From Alligator mississippiensis (Eukaryota; Chordata; Crocodylia; Alligatoridae): a stretch of 64,000 nucleotides of DNA. A program made the translations under genes and the position numbers. Every line of letters starts with the position of its first letter. Position 1 is the stretch's first letter. Of this stretch, positions 1 to 11,908 are shown in pieces. The stretch covers positions 213,833,310-213,897,309 of the forward strand of contig NC_081827.1 of the NCBI RefSeq assembly GCF_030867095.1. Direction: 5' to 3'. Under the pieces are notes generated by a model that saw only the letters and a list, made by a program, of their open reading frames with translations, was not told where the DNA came from and did no database searches.

Positions 1-31
1 GGCTCTAGTCCCACTGTGTTAAGCCCTGTAG

Positions 32-1053
32 CAGGGGTGGGCAAAATATAGCCCACAAGGCCATTTATTCGGCCTGCGAGGCCCCTAAAAAAAAAAAAAA
101 TTTAGAAAATATTGATCTGTCCTTGATTCCTGTCAAAAATGTCAGAAACCAGAGACAATAAGACCCAGGGGAAGCCCGGCAGGCTACGGGAACAGCAGGG
201 ATTCTGGCCTGGGACCATGTGACTGCACGGTGTGAGGGGGAATAGCAAGGAAGGAGCCTGGGGAAAAGCGGCTCCTCCCCTGCCCCACGCTCCCTGCTGC
301 AGCCATTCGCAGCCCACACAGGGTTGTCCTGAGCAGGCACAGGCAGCCCCACACAGCCTGCAAACAGCTGCAGTACGGGGCGCTGGCCATGGGGTGAGCA
401 AAGGGCCGCTTTTCCCGCGCTCAGCACCAGCTTGTAACAGGCGGGGCCCAGGTTGGCTGCTGGAGTGGGTTACAAGCTGGTGCTGAGCAAGGGAGAGTGG
501 CCCCTCGCCCATCCCGTGGCCAGCACCCAGCACTGCAGCCGCTCACAGCCCGCTTGGGGCTGTCTGTGCCTGCTTCAGCAGGGAGCGCCGGCCATGGGGC
601 AAGCAAGGGGCCACCTTTCCCCACACTCAGCGCCAGCTCATTACCTGCCGCGGAGCAGGGGGTTGAGGCTGCACGCTGCCCCCTGCCTGTACTGAGGGGC
701 TTGGGGCACTGGGAGTGAGCGGGAGTGTGGGGCCCACACCAGTGTCCCGGGGCCAGCACCAGCGGGGCCCAGAGCAGGGTGGCAGGGGTACAAGGTCCTG
801 GGCGGCAGGGGCTCTATTGAGCCGGGCCAGCTCCCCCCCTCCCTGCTGGTGCAGCCCAACCCAGCTCCGCAGACCCCTGCCAGCCTACACCCTGCTCTAG
901 GCCCCACTGTTGCTGGCCATGGGACATTGGTCCCAAGGCACTGGAACATCAGTCCCAAGATGGTGACCAAGGGGTGGGGCTACCTATGCAGCCCTAGACA
1001 GCTTGCCAAAACTGGGTAAGCAGCCCTCCACCCAAAATAATTGCCCGCCCCTG
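32..1053. mobile_element. hAT non-autonomous element (CAGGGGTGGGCAA family)
   Basis: Terminal inverted repeats are CAGGGGTGGGCAA at the left and TTGCCCGCCCCTG at the right (one mismatch). The 8-bp target duplications are CCCTGTAG (24-31) and CCCTATAG (1054-1061). The interior is GC-rich with several degenerate copies of a unit containing 'agcaaggg..gccc..cagc', in both orientations. It has no transposase. Long open frames inside reflect base composition only. It lies in the METTL5 last intron. Confidence 0.85.
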
Positions 1054-1651
1054 CCCTATAGTGAATTGTAGTTATATCCAGCTTAGTCTGCACGTTTGTT
1101 GCCAAGCTAACTCAGTTATTGGCATCAGGCTTGCTATATTCTGCTTTATGGCAGCAAGACCTAGGTGATACTTAATAACAATAATTATTTTGGAATACTG
1201 TAGAATATTACTCAGTACTTGAGAGGTCTCACTTTAGTCTGAAGTCAGTGCTGCAAGTGGGTACAAATAGCCAGGTACATGTTTATCACTCACTAACTGA
1301 TTGTATTTGATGTATGTTAAAATTTGGCAAAGACCAAATTTTTTTTTTTTAACCTGTAGCAGGAGGCTGAGTTGAAATCTGGCCCTATTTAATAATTCAG
1401 ATTTCTAAAGAGGACTTCAGAATGAGGCAGGATTTTACAGCTGGATAATAGGATAATGGCTTTGACTAGTCTGAAGGTATTTTGCACTTGAGCACAAGGA
1501 TGAACAAAACCAAAACTGCTTGTGGGAAAAGCAGAAGATGTACTAGAAGCAGCAATGGGAAGGATGTATAAAAGAGGAAGGGACTAAAGTTTGCGTTTTG
1601 TATGGTGAAAGGTATGGAAGTAGACCCTGGGGAGCAAAGATCTGGTTAGAC

Positions 1652-2668
1652 CAAGGGTAGGCAATTATTTGCACCAGAGGGCCACTTAAGGAGTTCTGGT
1701 GAGCTGTCACAGGCTGGGTCAGCAGTTTGTTGCGATTCTCCCCCCCTCACCCCAGCTCAAAGCTCTGAAAGTGGCTCTGCCCTCACTCGGCCAGGTGGAT
1801 GGGATGAGGCCATGGGCAGGTGCAGTGTGGCATCCAGCAACAGGACAGGCAGGTGGGGCCAGGATCAGGATTGCAGGGCCATGACAGTGTGAGGCCAGGG
1901 CTTGGAGCAGAGCTGCAGTCTACTTCCCACACACCTCTGTGATAGACACCCACTCCACAGGCAGGAGTGTGCAGAGAACAGATTGTGGCTCTGTCCCAGG
2001 TCCTGTGCCATCACCACCCCACAATCCTGTGGTCTCTATGGAGATCAGCCTGGTGCCTATGCAAGCAGGACACAGGCAGATGGGATGGGGCTGTGGGCAG
2101 GTGGGGCCAGTATTGGGAACACAGGGCCATGACAGCATGGGGCCAGGGCCTGGGGCAGGAGCTGCAATCCACTCCCCACATGCCCCTGCCACAAAACCAG
2201 CACCTAGTGCAGGGACATGCAGGCAGCAAATCATGGCTCTGCCCCAGGCCCTGTACCCATTGTGCTCACTGACACAATCCTGATTCCAGCCCCAGTCACC
2301 TGTTCCATTTCTAGATGCTGCTCCCTGTTCACTCACGGTCCCATCCCATCTGCCTGGCTGAGCATACCCTGCCCACTGAGGTCCTGGGCCAGTCTCCATG
2401 GAGACCCTGCCCACCTGCTCCATCTGGCTCCTGGACAGTAGGGCTGGACCTGATGGCAGCAGAGACTGCCACAGGAGCAGGAAGTCCAGCTGCTGTGGTG
2501 CCCCAACCCACTGCACACTTCAGGGCAGTGGGACCAGCTGCAGATATCACAGCCCGGGCTGCCCACTATGCCTGGGCCAGGCATGACCAAGGGACCCACC
2601 ACAGGCTGAATAAGAGCCAAGTCTGATCTGTGGCAAGTCTGATCTGGGCCATATTTTGCCCACTCCTA
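1652..2668. mobile_element. hAT non-autonomous element, same family
   Basis: The ends are CAAGGGTAGGCAA and TTGCCCACTCCTA, degenerate forms of the same terminal repeat as the element at 32-1053. The target duplications are GGTTAGAC (1644-1651) and GCTTAGAC (2669-2676). The GC-rich interior carries repeated 'ggggccagg..atgggatggg' units in opposite orientations. It has no coding capacity. Confidence 0.8.
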
Positions 2669-3074
2669 GCTTAGACCAACATTTTGAATGGAATCAAGAG
2701 GAACAAAATGGATACCAGAAAGGGTGAATAGGTGGTTATTAGTCATTAACAAGATGAGGACCTAATTTAAGGGAGCTTGTGTTGGTGCCTGGTATTTTGC
2801 AGTTGTTGTACAGGAAGAAAAAGTACAAGGCTTGGATGAATAAGTAATAAAGGCCCAGTCAGCTACAACTGTAGCTTAAACAGGCTGTTTGATCAGTTCT
2901 TAACTAGCTAGCTAGCCTCTCCCCTGTAGAGAGGCTACTGGAGTTTTATTCTGTTGAAGCTATCCTCAGATCACCAAGTCAAACGGTCAGCCTTCTAATC
3001 ACACGTTAGTTGGGACAAAAATCTGCATAAGTTTAAAAATCACCAGCTGTTAAGTACCATCTTAAATGCTGAAG

Positions 3075-3080
3075 TTTATT
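3075..3080 (-). terminator. SSB: SSB polyadenylation signal
   Basis: TTTATT on the plus strand is AATAAA on the SSB strand, about 340 bases after the SSB stop. It is the first such hexamer I see downstream. Its use would give SSB a 3' UTR that runs antisense through the METTL5 last exon. Confidence 0.5.
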
Positions 3081-3255
3081 GGTGACTTATTTAATACAAC
3101 TTCAAAATTGCAAAGTCTGGTTCAAGGATAGAACCTCCATTTACATTTTAAATCAAGTGCCAGAAATGCTGAGAGGCTCTGACAGTATAAACAAAATATT
3201 TTTTAAAAAAATCCTGACTGGCATGTTAGAATAAGCATGTGTCTGAAAATATATA

Positions 3256-3296
3256 AAACAAAGAAAAACAAACAAACAAACAAACAAACACAAACC
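3256..3296. repeat. (AAAC)n microsatellite
   Basis: Six to seven AAAC units, just upstream of the METTL5 last-exon acceptor. Confidence 0.85.
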
Positions 3297-3312
3297 TTTC
3301 CTTTCATTGCAG

Positions 3313-3360
3313 GTTGACATTGAAGTGGATTTTGTTAGATTTTCTTTTGAAAAGTTCTGA
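3313..3360 (+). CDS. METTL5: METTL5 terminal coding exon (partial gene)
   Basis: METTL5 is the 18S rRNA N6-adenosine methyltransferase that works with TRMT112. After a splice acceptor (tgcAG at 3308-3312) the frame reads VDIEVDFVRFSFEKF and stops at 3358-3360. The human protein ends with VDIEVDLIRFSF after a lysine-rich stretch, so this is the last exon with a three-residue C-terminal extension. The position fits: METTL5 lies next to and converges on SSB in the human gene order. The catalytic domain and all earlier exons lie to the left of the window; nothing in 1-3312 matches the preceding exon, so the last intron is longer than 3.3 kb. The match rests on a short peptide plus synteny, but both agree. 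Confidence 0.85.
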   Translation, partial: VDIEVDFVRFSFEKF

Positions 3361-3396
3361 ACTGAGGAATGGCTTAAAACCTATTTAAAATGGAGT

Positions 3397-3402
3397 AATA
3401 AA
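3397..3402 (+). terminator. METTL5: METTL5 polyadenylation signal
   Basis: AATAAA lies 37 bases after the METTL5 stop. Cleavage 10-25 bases downstream would fall at or just before the stop codon of the convergent SSB gene (3419-3421), so the two transcripts meet or overlap. Confidence 0.6.
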
Positions 3403-3418
3403 AACAATGCTTTTTATA

Positions 3419-6400
3419 TTACTGTTCTCCTGCTCCATTCTCTGTTTTCAGTTGTTTAGATGGAGGTTCTTCTTTTTCAGTCTCTTCTAATGGTCTTTTC
3501 TTGGGACTTGCTGGCCCTGTAAGTGTTCATATACACAGACACTAAGGAACTAGAAAGACCTTTGTTTGATATTTTCAACACAATTCCTACCCAGCTGAAG
3601 ACATACAGTCCTTCAGGCTACTGCAAATACAAGCTTTCTTCAGTTAATGCTTTGCCACTAGATACTAGAACAATTCCAGATGATCTAGTACCTGCTTTAA
3701 CAATGAAGGATTACCTAAAACAAGGTGTCAAACCTTACAAGCTGGATCCAGCCTTCAGGGATCTCAAAGAGACCAGGAATTCAGGGGCAGGGCTAGCCCT
3801 CAAAATCCTTGGCATGGAACAGAGCCCCCACTGAAGACATGTCAGCAGTGAGAGGGGGAATGACTACTGCAGTATTAACCCCTGCAGCCACTGCTACTCA
3901 CCCCATCACAGCTGCAGCCCATATCCAGCCCACAAAGGAGGGGCAAATTTGATACCCCTGCTTTAGACCCATTTACGACAGTGCTTTTAGAGTCTTTGAG
4001 ACATCTAGTCTTGGAAATAAGCCCTCAGAACGCATAAATCAATGCAGGGAGGTACGAGTTTATTCAGCTAGAGAAAGTGTGTAGTGGGGGGGAGAAAGTG
4101 TGAAGTGGGCTTGGGGGCTGTAAATGTTAGAAGAGAGTGCATCTAAACTGGCGACCTGCACAGAAGACAGTATAAGCAGCAGTCATGTAACCAGTAATTT
4201 TCATTTAGGTAAAAGTCAGTCTAATTTGGCACCACCATTTGCTATTCCCTATGATAGCAATCTTCAGTATCCCTTAGTACAAATTTCTTTGGAGTGCCCT
4301 GTTAATGGTCAGCCCTGTTTTGGCTGGCTAAATTCTCTACACCAGTTTAATCCTTGGTTTCCAACAGGTATCATGTAAGAAACATGACCAGGACAAACAT
4401 CCCAAAGCATGTGAACAGTTGTCTGTTTTTTTCATTAGTTAGAACTTGACTACTTTTTTTTTTAATTACCTAAGAACAAAGTCAGATTCTCTGTAAATAC
4501 AGCTCTGCATCCTGGTAGGAAGTTTTGAGCTATTCCTCCCAGGCATGAAGTATCTTACCTGTTTCTGTATTACTGTCACTCTCTTCATCCTCACTCTCAA
4601 ATTTTGTCTTTTTACCCTGGAACTGCACTTTCCCTTTGTTCTGTGCACCTTGGGCCGTCTTCCCTCCTCTTCCTTTACCTTTAAATTTGCGACCTGTCAC
4701 AACGTACAGACAAGTTCAGAACATTTGAGTCACTAAGTAGCAATACATGCATTTCTGTGCATTTGCCATTTGGGGAAGGAAAAAGAAAGAAAATAACATT
4801 GCCTAAATCTACGGTTGCCAAGAAAGTTAATTCACAGCATAGCCACATCAGGCAGAAAAAAGTTACCTTTTATTTTCCATTTGTTTAGTGATTCTTGCTG
4901 GCCCTCCATGATTTTTTTCAAAGCTTCTTTCTCAGTATCTCCTTCTAGCACCTGCCATTTTACATCCTTCTTACGCAGCTGTAAGTTCCCATCATTTGCT
5001 TCTGTGGCTTTATCCAGGACTTCTTTTGCATTACCTTTAAATAGAATAATACCCTAAAACAGAAAGAGTTTGCATGCTTGAGTTCACAGCCAGGACTCTA
5101 GTTCCACCTGTGAACCTTTAGTGTGAACACACTCAAACCCCCTCCGCAGCAACACGGTTTCTACTCTACCAGCACAGCTACTTCACCCCTGGTGAGTAAA
5201 GCACTAGCTGAAGGTATAAGCAGGATACTCTGTGCTTATCCTGCACCAGACTGAAACAGCCCAAATACCACATATGAATTCTTTTTTCCCTCTCTTAATT
5301 ATACAAGAGCTTTACTTTCTCTTAATTTATGCGGATTCCTCCAGACTATGCTATATGGATCTACAAAAATATTAATTTAGATTAGGAGAGAACTTCTCCC
5401 ACTTAAAAAAATAAGAAGTAACCCTTTATTTACAAAACTAATGGAACAAAACTCAGTAGTACTTGAGAGCAACCAGTTTATCTGGATAAGTTGCTGATGG
5501 AACATAACACACTGGCGATAAGGAATTCAAGACACACTGGCTGTCTACACGAGGCGTTGACTGCACAGTTGTTACTGCTCCGTTTAGAACTTGCATAGCC
5601 AAGTACTAAATGACTGTGCAGTAACTGGCTTCTGGGTAATGCTGACTGTGCAGTAGCATCGGGTCATGGTTAGTGCCCTATGATGCTACTGCGCAGTACT
5701 AGCAAGCTACTACGCAGTAAGCATCTCATGTAGACATGGCCATTGGGTACTTAATCTAATATTGCTTCCATCATTATACTTGTTCCTGCCCACCACAATT
5801 CTGTATCAATTTACTGACCTCCTTTGCTCCTCTGACAAAGTCTATCCATTTAATTTCTCCGTGATCAGAAAAAACTGCATGAAGATCTTCTCTGCAAGTT
5901 TGATCATCTAGGTCACCAGAAAATTTCAGCAAGTATCCAGTGTTTTCTTCCAGAGATTTCTAAATGCAAGAAATGAAGGAGGTAGCTATGAGAAGGAAGG
6001 GGAAATCTATTTTAATTGTATCACAAAGCATATCTTAAGTCTGCCCATAACCTTAAGTTGGTGTCTTCCCTTAACTATCTTAGGTGAATCTAGAAATATT
6101 GTCAAAGGCCAAATTCACTACAACCCTAGAGCTTTTTTGAACTTGAGTTTTTATGAGTCTTGTACTGTCTTTCAGTAGCTGCCAGCCTTTCCCATACCAG
6201 GAAAATGTTGCATAAAGTTCAGGGACCCCACTATCCAGAAAAAGTGGGGGAGATGCGGAAGAGAAGAGGTAGTCACCAACTCCTAATCCAGCAGCTATCC
6301 CTGGAAAACAGAACCATTACAATTTAATCCTTTTTGCACCTCCTATACTGCTAAGGAGAGCTAGTCTCCTGCAGCATTTTGTTTCTTTAGAACAGGAGTC

Positions 6401-9400
6401 AGTGCCCCCAGCACGCATGCCGAGCATGGCACACAAGGCCATTTTCCTCAGCATGCATTTGGGCCGGGATGGGGAAGCAGCAGCTGTTTGCAGCCTCCTA
6501 GCTGCTGCCAGCTGGGAGCCCAGACTGCTCCCAGCAGGTGCCTGGGAGGCTACAAGCCCTGCTGGCAGCAGCTACCCCAGAGCGAGGGCCAGCTGCATCT
6601 GGGAGGCTACAAAAACAGCTGCTGCCTCCCCACCCTAGCCCCAACGGGTGCAGTGCCAGCACCTGCTGCCTTCCCGGAAACAGCCGGGGCCTGGAGGGCC
6701 ACAGCTGTTTGTAGCTTCCCAGGTGCAGCCAGCCCAGGCTCTGTGTAGCTGCTGATAGCCACAGAGCCCGGGCTGCTCCCAGCAGCCAGCTCGGAGGATG
6801 GAAATCCTGCTGCAAGCAGCCCAGGCTCCATGGCTATCAGCAGCAACCCAGAACCTGGGCCCGCTGCAAATAGCTGCTGCCTCCCCGCCTTAGCCCCAGG
6901 GAGGCAGCAGGTACTGGTGATGCTCCCTGCTGTGCTGCCCTCACAGCTGCCACTTCCGCAGCGCGTTGGAACCCAGCACAGTGGAGGGCACAGAAAGCTG
7001 CCTGCTGCTCCGAGCTTCCCACTGCCCCGGCCACACTTCACCTGCAGGCGGGGGCAGCAATGAGGGGCACAATCCTGCGTGCTGCCCACGCTGCTCCCAT
7101 GCACACAGGGGAAGTGTGACCCATCAGCATGGAGCTTGCAGCAGCAGACAGCTTCCCTGTGCAGCCCCTCTGCAAGCTGCCGCTCTGAGTCGCACTCGCT
7201 GCACTCCAGAGGGCCCAAGGGAGGGCAGCAGGGCCAGGACTGCAGCATGTGCAACCCGCAGCAGCACACAAAGGGGCCGCACAGGGAAGCTGCCTGCTGC
7301 TGCAAGCTCTGTGCTGCCAGGTCATACTTCCCAAGTGCATAGGAGCAGCATAGGCTGCACACAGGGTTGTGCCCCTTGCTGCTGCCCCAGCCTGCAGGGG
7401 AAGTGTGGGCAGGGCAGCGGGGAGCTTGGAGCAGCAGGCAGCTTTCTGCATCCCCCACTGTGCCCTGCTGCACCAAGTTCCAACACTGCTCTGCAGAAGC
7501 AGCAGCAAGGGCAGCATCACCAACACCTGCTGCCTCCCCAGAGCCTGGGGCCAGGGCAGGGAGGCAGCAGCTGTTTGCAGCTGGCCCAGGTACTGGGTAG
7601 CTGCTGATAGTCATGGAGCCTGGACTGGAGGGAAGGGGCACAAGCAGGGCATCCTGCCATGTACCCCCTGCCCTCATTTTGTTTTTCTGGCATGCCAGCA
7701 CTCCAGCACCTTCCAAGGTAGGCATTGCAGGGGTTTTTGGCACCCCAGCCAAAAAAGGTTGCCTACCTCTGCTTTAGAATATTAAGAGTTACTTAGCATC
7801 AAACAATCAGCTGTGTATCAATACGCTGTGATAAAAATTGAGTCGATATTTTGTTTCATAGATTCATCGATTTCATAGACATAAGGGCTGGAAGGGACCT
7901 CGGAAGATAATCGAGTCCAGCCCCCTGCCCCAGGGGCAGGAAGTCAGCTGGGGTCATAGGATCCCCAGCAAGAAAAACATCCAGGTTTCTCTTAAAGCCA
8001 TTCAAAGTAGGTGCTTGAACCACCTCTGGCAGCAGGCTATTCAAGACCTTGGGGGTTTGGACAGTAAATAAATTCTTCCTTATGTCCAGCCTGAAATGGT
8101 CTTGCAGGAGTTTAAACACTGTTTAACCTTGTCATCCCTTGGGGCAGTCTGGTGAACAAACATTCCCCCAGATCCTGGTGGACACCCCTTATAAAAAACG
8201 AACAAACTTATAGGTGGCCATCAGATCACCTCTGAGACTGCGCTTTTCCAGGCTGAAGAGTCCCATAGCTCTCAGCCTGTTGTCGTAAGGTCTGTTTTCC
8301 AGAAAAAAAAACCCACATTTTTGTGAAAAAGTCAAGTTTGATAAAGGAGACAAGTTACTCTTATTTGAAGGTTTAAGTTTAGCACCACCTCTAATTAGAA
8401 CATAGCTACATAAGTTTAGCATCAGGCGCTTTGGTATGGGCCGAGTCAAATTTGACAGAAGGGGCTTTTGTATTCTTATTACCTACGATAAAGTACAGTA
8501 CTTATTTTTATTGTAATTATTTTTATGCTTGTAGAATATTCAAAAGATACACACCATCTCAGCATCTTCTGCTTGTTTCTGCTTTACTTCTTTCTCCCTG
8601 TAAAGTAAGATCAGATCAGGTCAAACTTGTTTAGAGTGCAACTAAATGACCGAGTTAAGGTTCCTTAGTTTCCAAACTAAGACTAACTTACTGTTTGGCT
8701 TTTGCTTTAGCCTCCACTTTATGTTGTCTCCTCTCTTCATTCTTCTTTAAAAAGTAATCCTCCCTTCAATAGGGAAAAATCAAGTTAAAATAGAACTCTA
8801 TCATGTAATTAAAGCAACCTAAAGGAAGACTGTAATAGCCAAGGAATGGCTGGGTTCACAACATCTTAAAATTAGGGATGCTCTGATCCAAAGAAACTGC
8901 TAAGCCTAAAAAACACAATCAATATTTGAAATCTGTATAAGGCAGCAATGCTTAAATTCCCCAACTCAAGTCATATTTAGTGCAAGAATAGATACCTGAG
9001 CAAACATCAGTTAGATGGACTTACTTGAAAAGGACTATTAGCTCCGTGTCTTTGTATTTTTGGTTTGGGATCTCTATGAACTTCTTAGCAGAATCAACAC
9101 TATCAAAAACTGCAAATATAGATCCCTATAAAAGAAAGGTGGATATCAAGAATCAAACTGATAGATTAAATGTTTTCTAGTAACTTCCCAATGTTCACAG
9201 ATGACTGAGCACCAGGCTTTATAAGGAATAGCTACCTTAAAGGCTTTCTGCAATGTTCTCCTCATCTGAATACTCTCTACTGGGCCTTTTCCTTCAAGCC
9301 ATTCTTTGATATCATCTAGTGTAGAATCTGTTGGAAAACCTTTCTGCAAAATAACAGTGAATTTCAAATCATTATACAAATCAGATATGCCATGACATTT

Positions 9401-11560
9401 CAACTGAACTCTAGATAAATATTTATTGCAGTTCCTGTATTGTGACCAAAAGACAAGTCAGTTGCTTAAGAAGGGAGGGGTGGAAAAAGAGCACTTTATT
9501 TTAAACCAGGGGTCAGCAACATTTTTGCTGCCAAAATCACCAGCAACCTTGACTTATAAGATGTTGGTGTGCCAGGGGCAGATGGCAGGGGAGCAGCGAG
9601 GGCCCCAATCCTTGTGGCAGCACAGCCCCAGCCTCTTCCCCACCATCTGCCCCAAGGCATACATGCCAAGCAAAATGTTTTTGCATGCCATGTTCTGGCA
9701 CACATGCCAGGGGTTGCCTACCCTTGTTCTAAACTCAGTTTTATATGGAAATAAAGTGAGGATCGATTTCACTTGAGTTGAAGCATTTTAAGCAATAAAC
9801 TGAAACTTATACAGACAAGTACAAAAGTGTACTTACAATATATAGAGATCTGTTTTTAATTTCATTTTTATACTGGTCATTCACTTCAGGGAGGGGTTTG
9901 TTTGGAGATCTCCTGATTTTAGTTTTGTCTTCACTTATTTCCATAAGTCCAGCCTTGGATTTCCTTAATGCTTCCAGTATAACACTAAAATCTTTTGAGA
10001 GATGGCTTAACCTGTGGAAGGAGAGGAGAAAGGCATGTCAGACCCATATATATTATTTCCCTCCATCACTCAACAATAGAGATGGAGTTGTACAAGCACA
10101 CTGAGGACCCCAACATTCAGACAAGATAGCCATCTTCAGGTTATTTGTTGTTTTACCTGTTGAATTTAATCATTATTTCTAAAGGAACCCAGCCATCGTC
10201 TTGCTTGATCTGCTCCTTTAGGAACTTGTCTCTTGGTAGATTGTGGTCACCAAAATAGTACTGCAAAATAAATCAATTTTATCTTTAAAAAAAGCACTGC
10301 TCGGGTAATAAGTAGCTTCATTTCTATTAATTTAATGAAGACTTGTGTGGGTAGTTCAATGCAATATCAAGACTCATAACAGATCTCATACTGATAGAAA
10401 TATCTACATAACTGAATTAGAAATCCTGCAATTATGAAGATGTCTTTTACAGTGCCCATCTTAACATGAAAATTATCTAAAATAATCTGCAGTTAGCTTT
10501 GAAAAGTGATCTCATTTAGTAAACAGTACCAAATAGAGCTGCAGTTGCTACAAAAAACAGTCTATAGCTTGGTTTAGTAGATAAGACTTCTGATCATGCA
10601 TAATGCTCATCTTCATGGTATTTCATATTTTTAATGCACAAGAAAATCCAGTAAGAACAAATCTGTGGCCCACAGGAGGGAGCTGGGCTGCAAGCTCTTG
10701 TCCACAGCAGCAAAAGGTTGCTGCCCCCTGCATTAGATTTAATTTCAGTTATAATCTATTTCAGTAACTGCACTTCTTCCCCAGCCACCCCCACTCCCTG
10801 CATTGTACACACTCTACTAAGTCAAATAAAAGTAATTAGCATGGGTGTGGGAGGCAGAATTAAAAAAGCACAAAAACATTTCTACTACTACATAAAAATA
10901 ATCTACACTTCCAAGTTCTTCAAGTTGAATGATATGAAGACACTTAATTTAAAATGGACACAAGACTTTAATATTGAATTATTAGTAATAAAGCAGCACT
11001 GAAGTGTAAGACAGCAAATTAAGTAGAATGATAATACTTTCAAAAGTATGAATGTACTGAATAGGAATTTCCCTTCAAAAGCCAAAATAGGTTTAACATT
11101 AAATGCACCTCCCTATTTGCATGCATGTGCAATAACATCTGGATTTGCAATAAGAAATTTAACATTGTTTATTTTAATACTACTTAAAATTTGCCAGTTT
11201 GTACCTAAAGTAGAATTTAAAAGTTAAAAGATATGGATAAGTTGCTGATGATTCAAAGTGTATGATTTGTTACAGCCATCTTTGAAAGTCTGCTTCCCAT
11301 TTAAATATGTAATAGCATTTAATGTTAGGATACTTCAGATCAGACCTGGACCCAAGACTAGCATGTCTAAAACCAATTTAAAAGATTTGGGTGTAAATAG
11401 TAGCTAGCTAACATCTGTTTAGACAGTCAACTAAATCCCCATTAGTGTAGCTTAAGACAAACTGATTTGACATCTAAAATCAAAATGAACATACCTCAAT
11501 TTGCTGACAGATTTTTCTTTCTAGGACAGACATATTTTCACCATCCCCATTTTCAGCCAT
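3419..11560 (-). CDS. SSB: SSB, La ribonucleoprotein (Sjogren syndrome antigen B)
   Basis: La binds the UUU-OH tails of RNA polymerase III transcripts in the nucleus, protects them and helps them fold. Coding exons in transcript order: 11560-11495, 10260-10157, 10011-9837, 9343-9236, 9125-9025, 8763-8692, 8597-8555, 5959-5819, 5053-4867, 4693-4559, 3516-3419. They sum to 1230 bases, giving 409 residues (human 408), and all joins keep frame with GT-AG borders. La motif residues Q20, Y23, Y24, D33 and F35 are present; the usual F28 is H. RRM1 is about residues 111-187. The second, atypical RRM is in exons 8-9 ([15 protein letters not shown]), followed by the basic [12 protein letters not shown] stretch, an acidic patch and a bipartite nuclear signal starting [14 protein letters not shown]. 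The ATG has A at -3 and G at +4. The 5' UTR is split: exon 2 starts at 11569. Confidence 0.96.
3530..4378 (+). pseudogene. Unidentified retrocopy-like fragment in SSB intron
   Basis: On the strand opposite SSB two protein-like frames lie in line. 3523-3755 reads [20 protein letters not shown] and continues to [16 protein letters not shown]. 3968-4080 reads [20 protein letters not shown] and then breaks; 4124-4375 reads STCTED-like text and [20 protein letters not shown]. The amino acid composition and even codon use look like real coding sequence, not intron. A small hAT copy (3756-3960) splits the first two. I do not recognise the parent gene. A decayed processed pseudogene of a host gene fits best; conserved exons of an unknown gene are less likely because of the internal stops. 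Confidence 0.4.
3756..3960. mobile_element. Small hAT copy (CAGGGGTNTCAAA family)
   Basis: The right end TTTGATACCCCTG is clear. The left end CAGGGATCTCAAA is degenerate. It interrupts the protein-like frame around it. The flanks do not show a matching 8-bp duplication, so the left border is uncertain. Confidence 0.5.
5539..5741. mobile_element. Palindromic MITE
   Basis: The ends GGCTGTCTACACGAG and CTCATGTAGACATGGCC are inverted repeats with a small indel. The interior has inverted 'actgygcagta' units (GACTGTGCAGTAACTG against TACTACGCAGTAAGC). No clear target duplication. It lies in an SSB intron. Confidence 0.6.
6393..7771. mobile_element. Large GC-rich foldback hAT element (CAGGGGTCAGCAAC family)
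   Basis: Perfect 8-bp target duplications CTTTAGAA (6385-6392 and 7772-7779) flank ends CAGGAGTCAGTG and GTTGCCTACCTCTG, forms of the CAGGGGTCAGCAAC hAT end. The interior contains long inverted arms, about 6840-7180 against 7260-7610, built of 'ctgctgcctcccc' and 'gcagcag' units, so a single strand could fold back. Frames of up to 381 codons on both strands are by-products of the composition. No transposase. It lies in an SSB intron. Confidence 0.85.
7855..8310 (-). mobile_element. CR1 LINE, 5'-truncated
   Basis: The minus-strand translation shows the CR1 ORF2 C-terminus ([20 protein letters not shown], then [20 protein letters not shown]), followed by the typical 3' end that, read on the plus strand, is ttcatagacataagggctgg. 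Frame breaks show it is decayed. It is about 85% like the copy at 33.8 kb by eye. Confidence 0.85.
9507..9726. mobile_element. Short hAT MITE (CAGGGGTCAGCAAC family)
   Basis: The ends are CAGGGGTCAGCAAC and GTTGCCTACCCTTG. The target duplications are TTTTAAAC (9499-9506) and TTCTAAAC (9727-9734). It is a deleted relative of the element at 6393-7771, inside an SSB intron. Confidence 0.8.
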
Positions 11561-11908
11561 TTTCACAATCTGTATTCAAAGAGGGAAAAGTTGATAGTAA
11601 GAAATCAAGGCTCTGTTGTCACTTGCTGCATTTCCTAGCCCTAGAAATTCAAATAAAATCTTCAGTTTTGGGCAATAGCCAGATCTAAAAACTATAGAAC
11701 TGATGCTCTTTATCTACACATTTAAGTTACCATATCAAGTTATAAGCCAGAACCTTAATTAGGATTTAGTTAGCATGCAAGATAGAAAATGAAGACTTAT
11801 ATTTAAAATGTATTGATAAGCCAATATGCAGCATAAAATTCTGATGGTTCGTTTACAGAGCCACTGCCACTGAAGCTATACTGGCAGTTATGTCAAAGCC
11901 CTTTAGCA

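Noticed and set aside
6498-7785. Long open frames (up to 381 codons) on both strands
   Set aside because: They lie inside the GC-rich foldback hAT element, are low-complexity, and appear on both strands because stops are rare in this composition.
10650-10735. hAT-like text 'ctgtggcccacaggagggag' and 'gttgctgccccctgc' in an SSB intron
   Set aside because: Only one possible end is visible, and the stretch is too short for a call.
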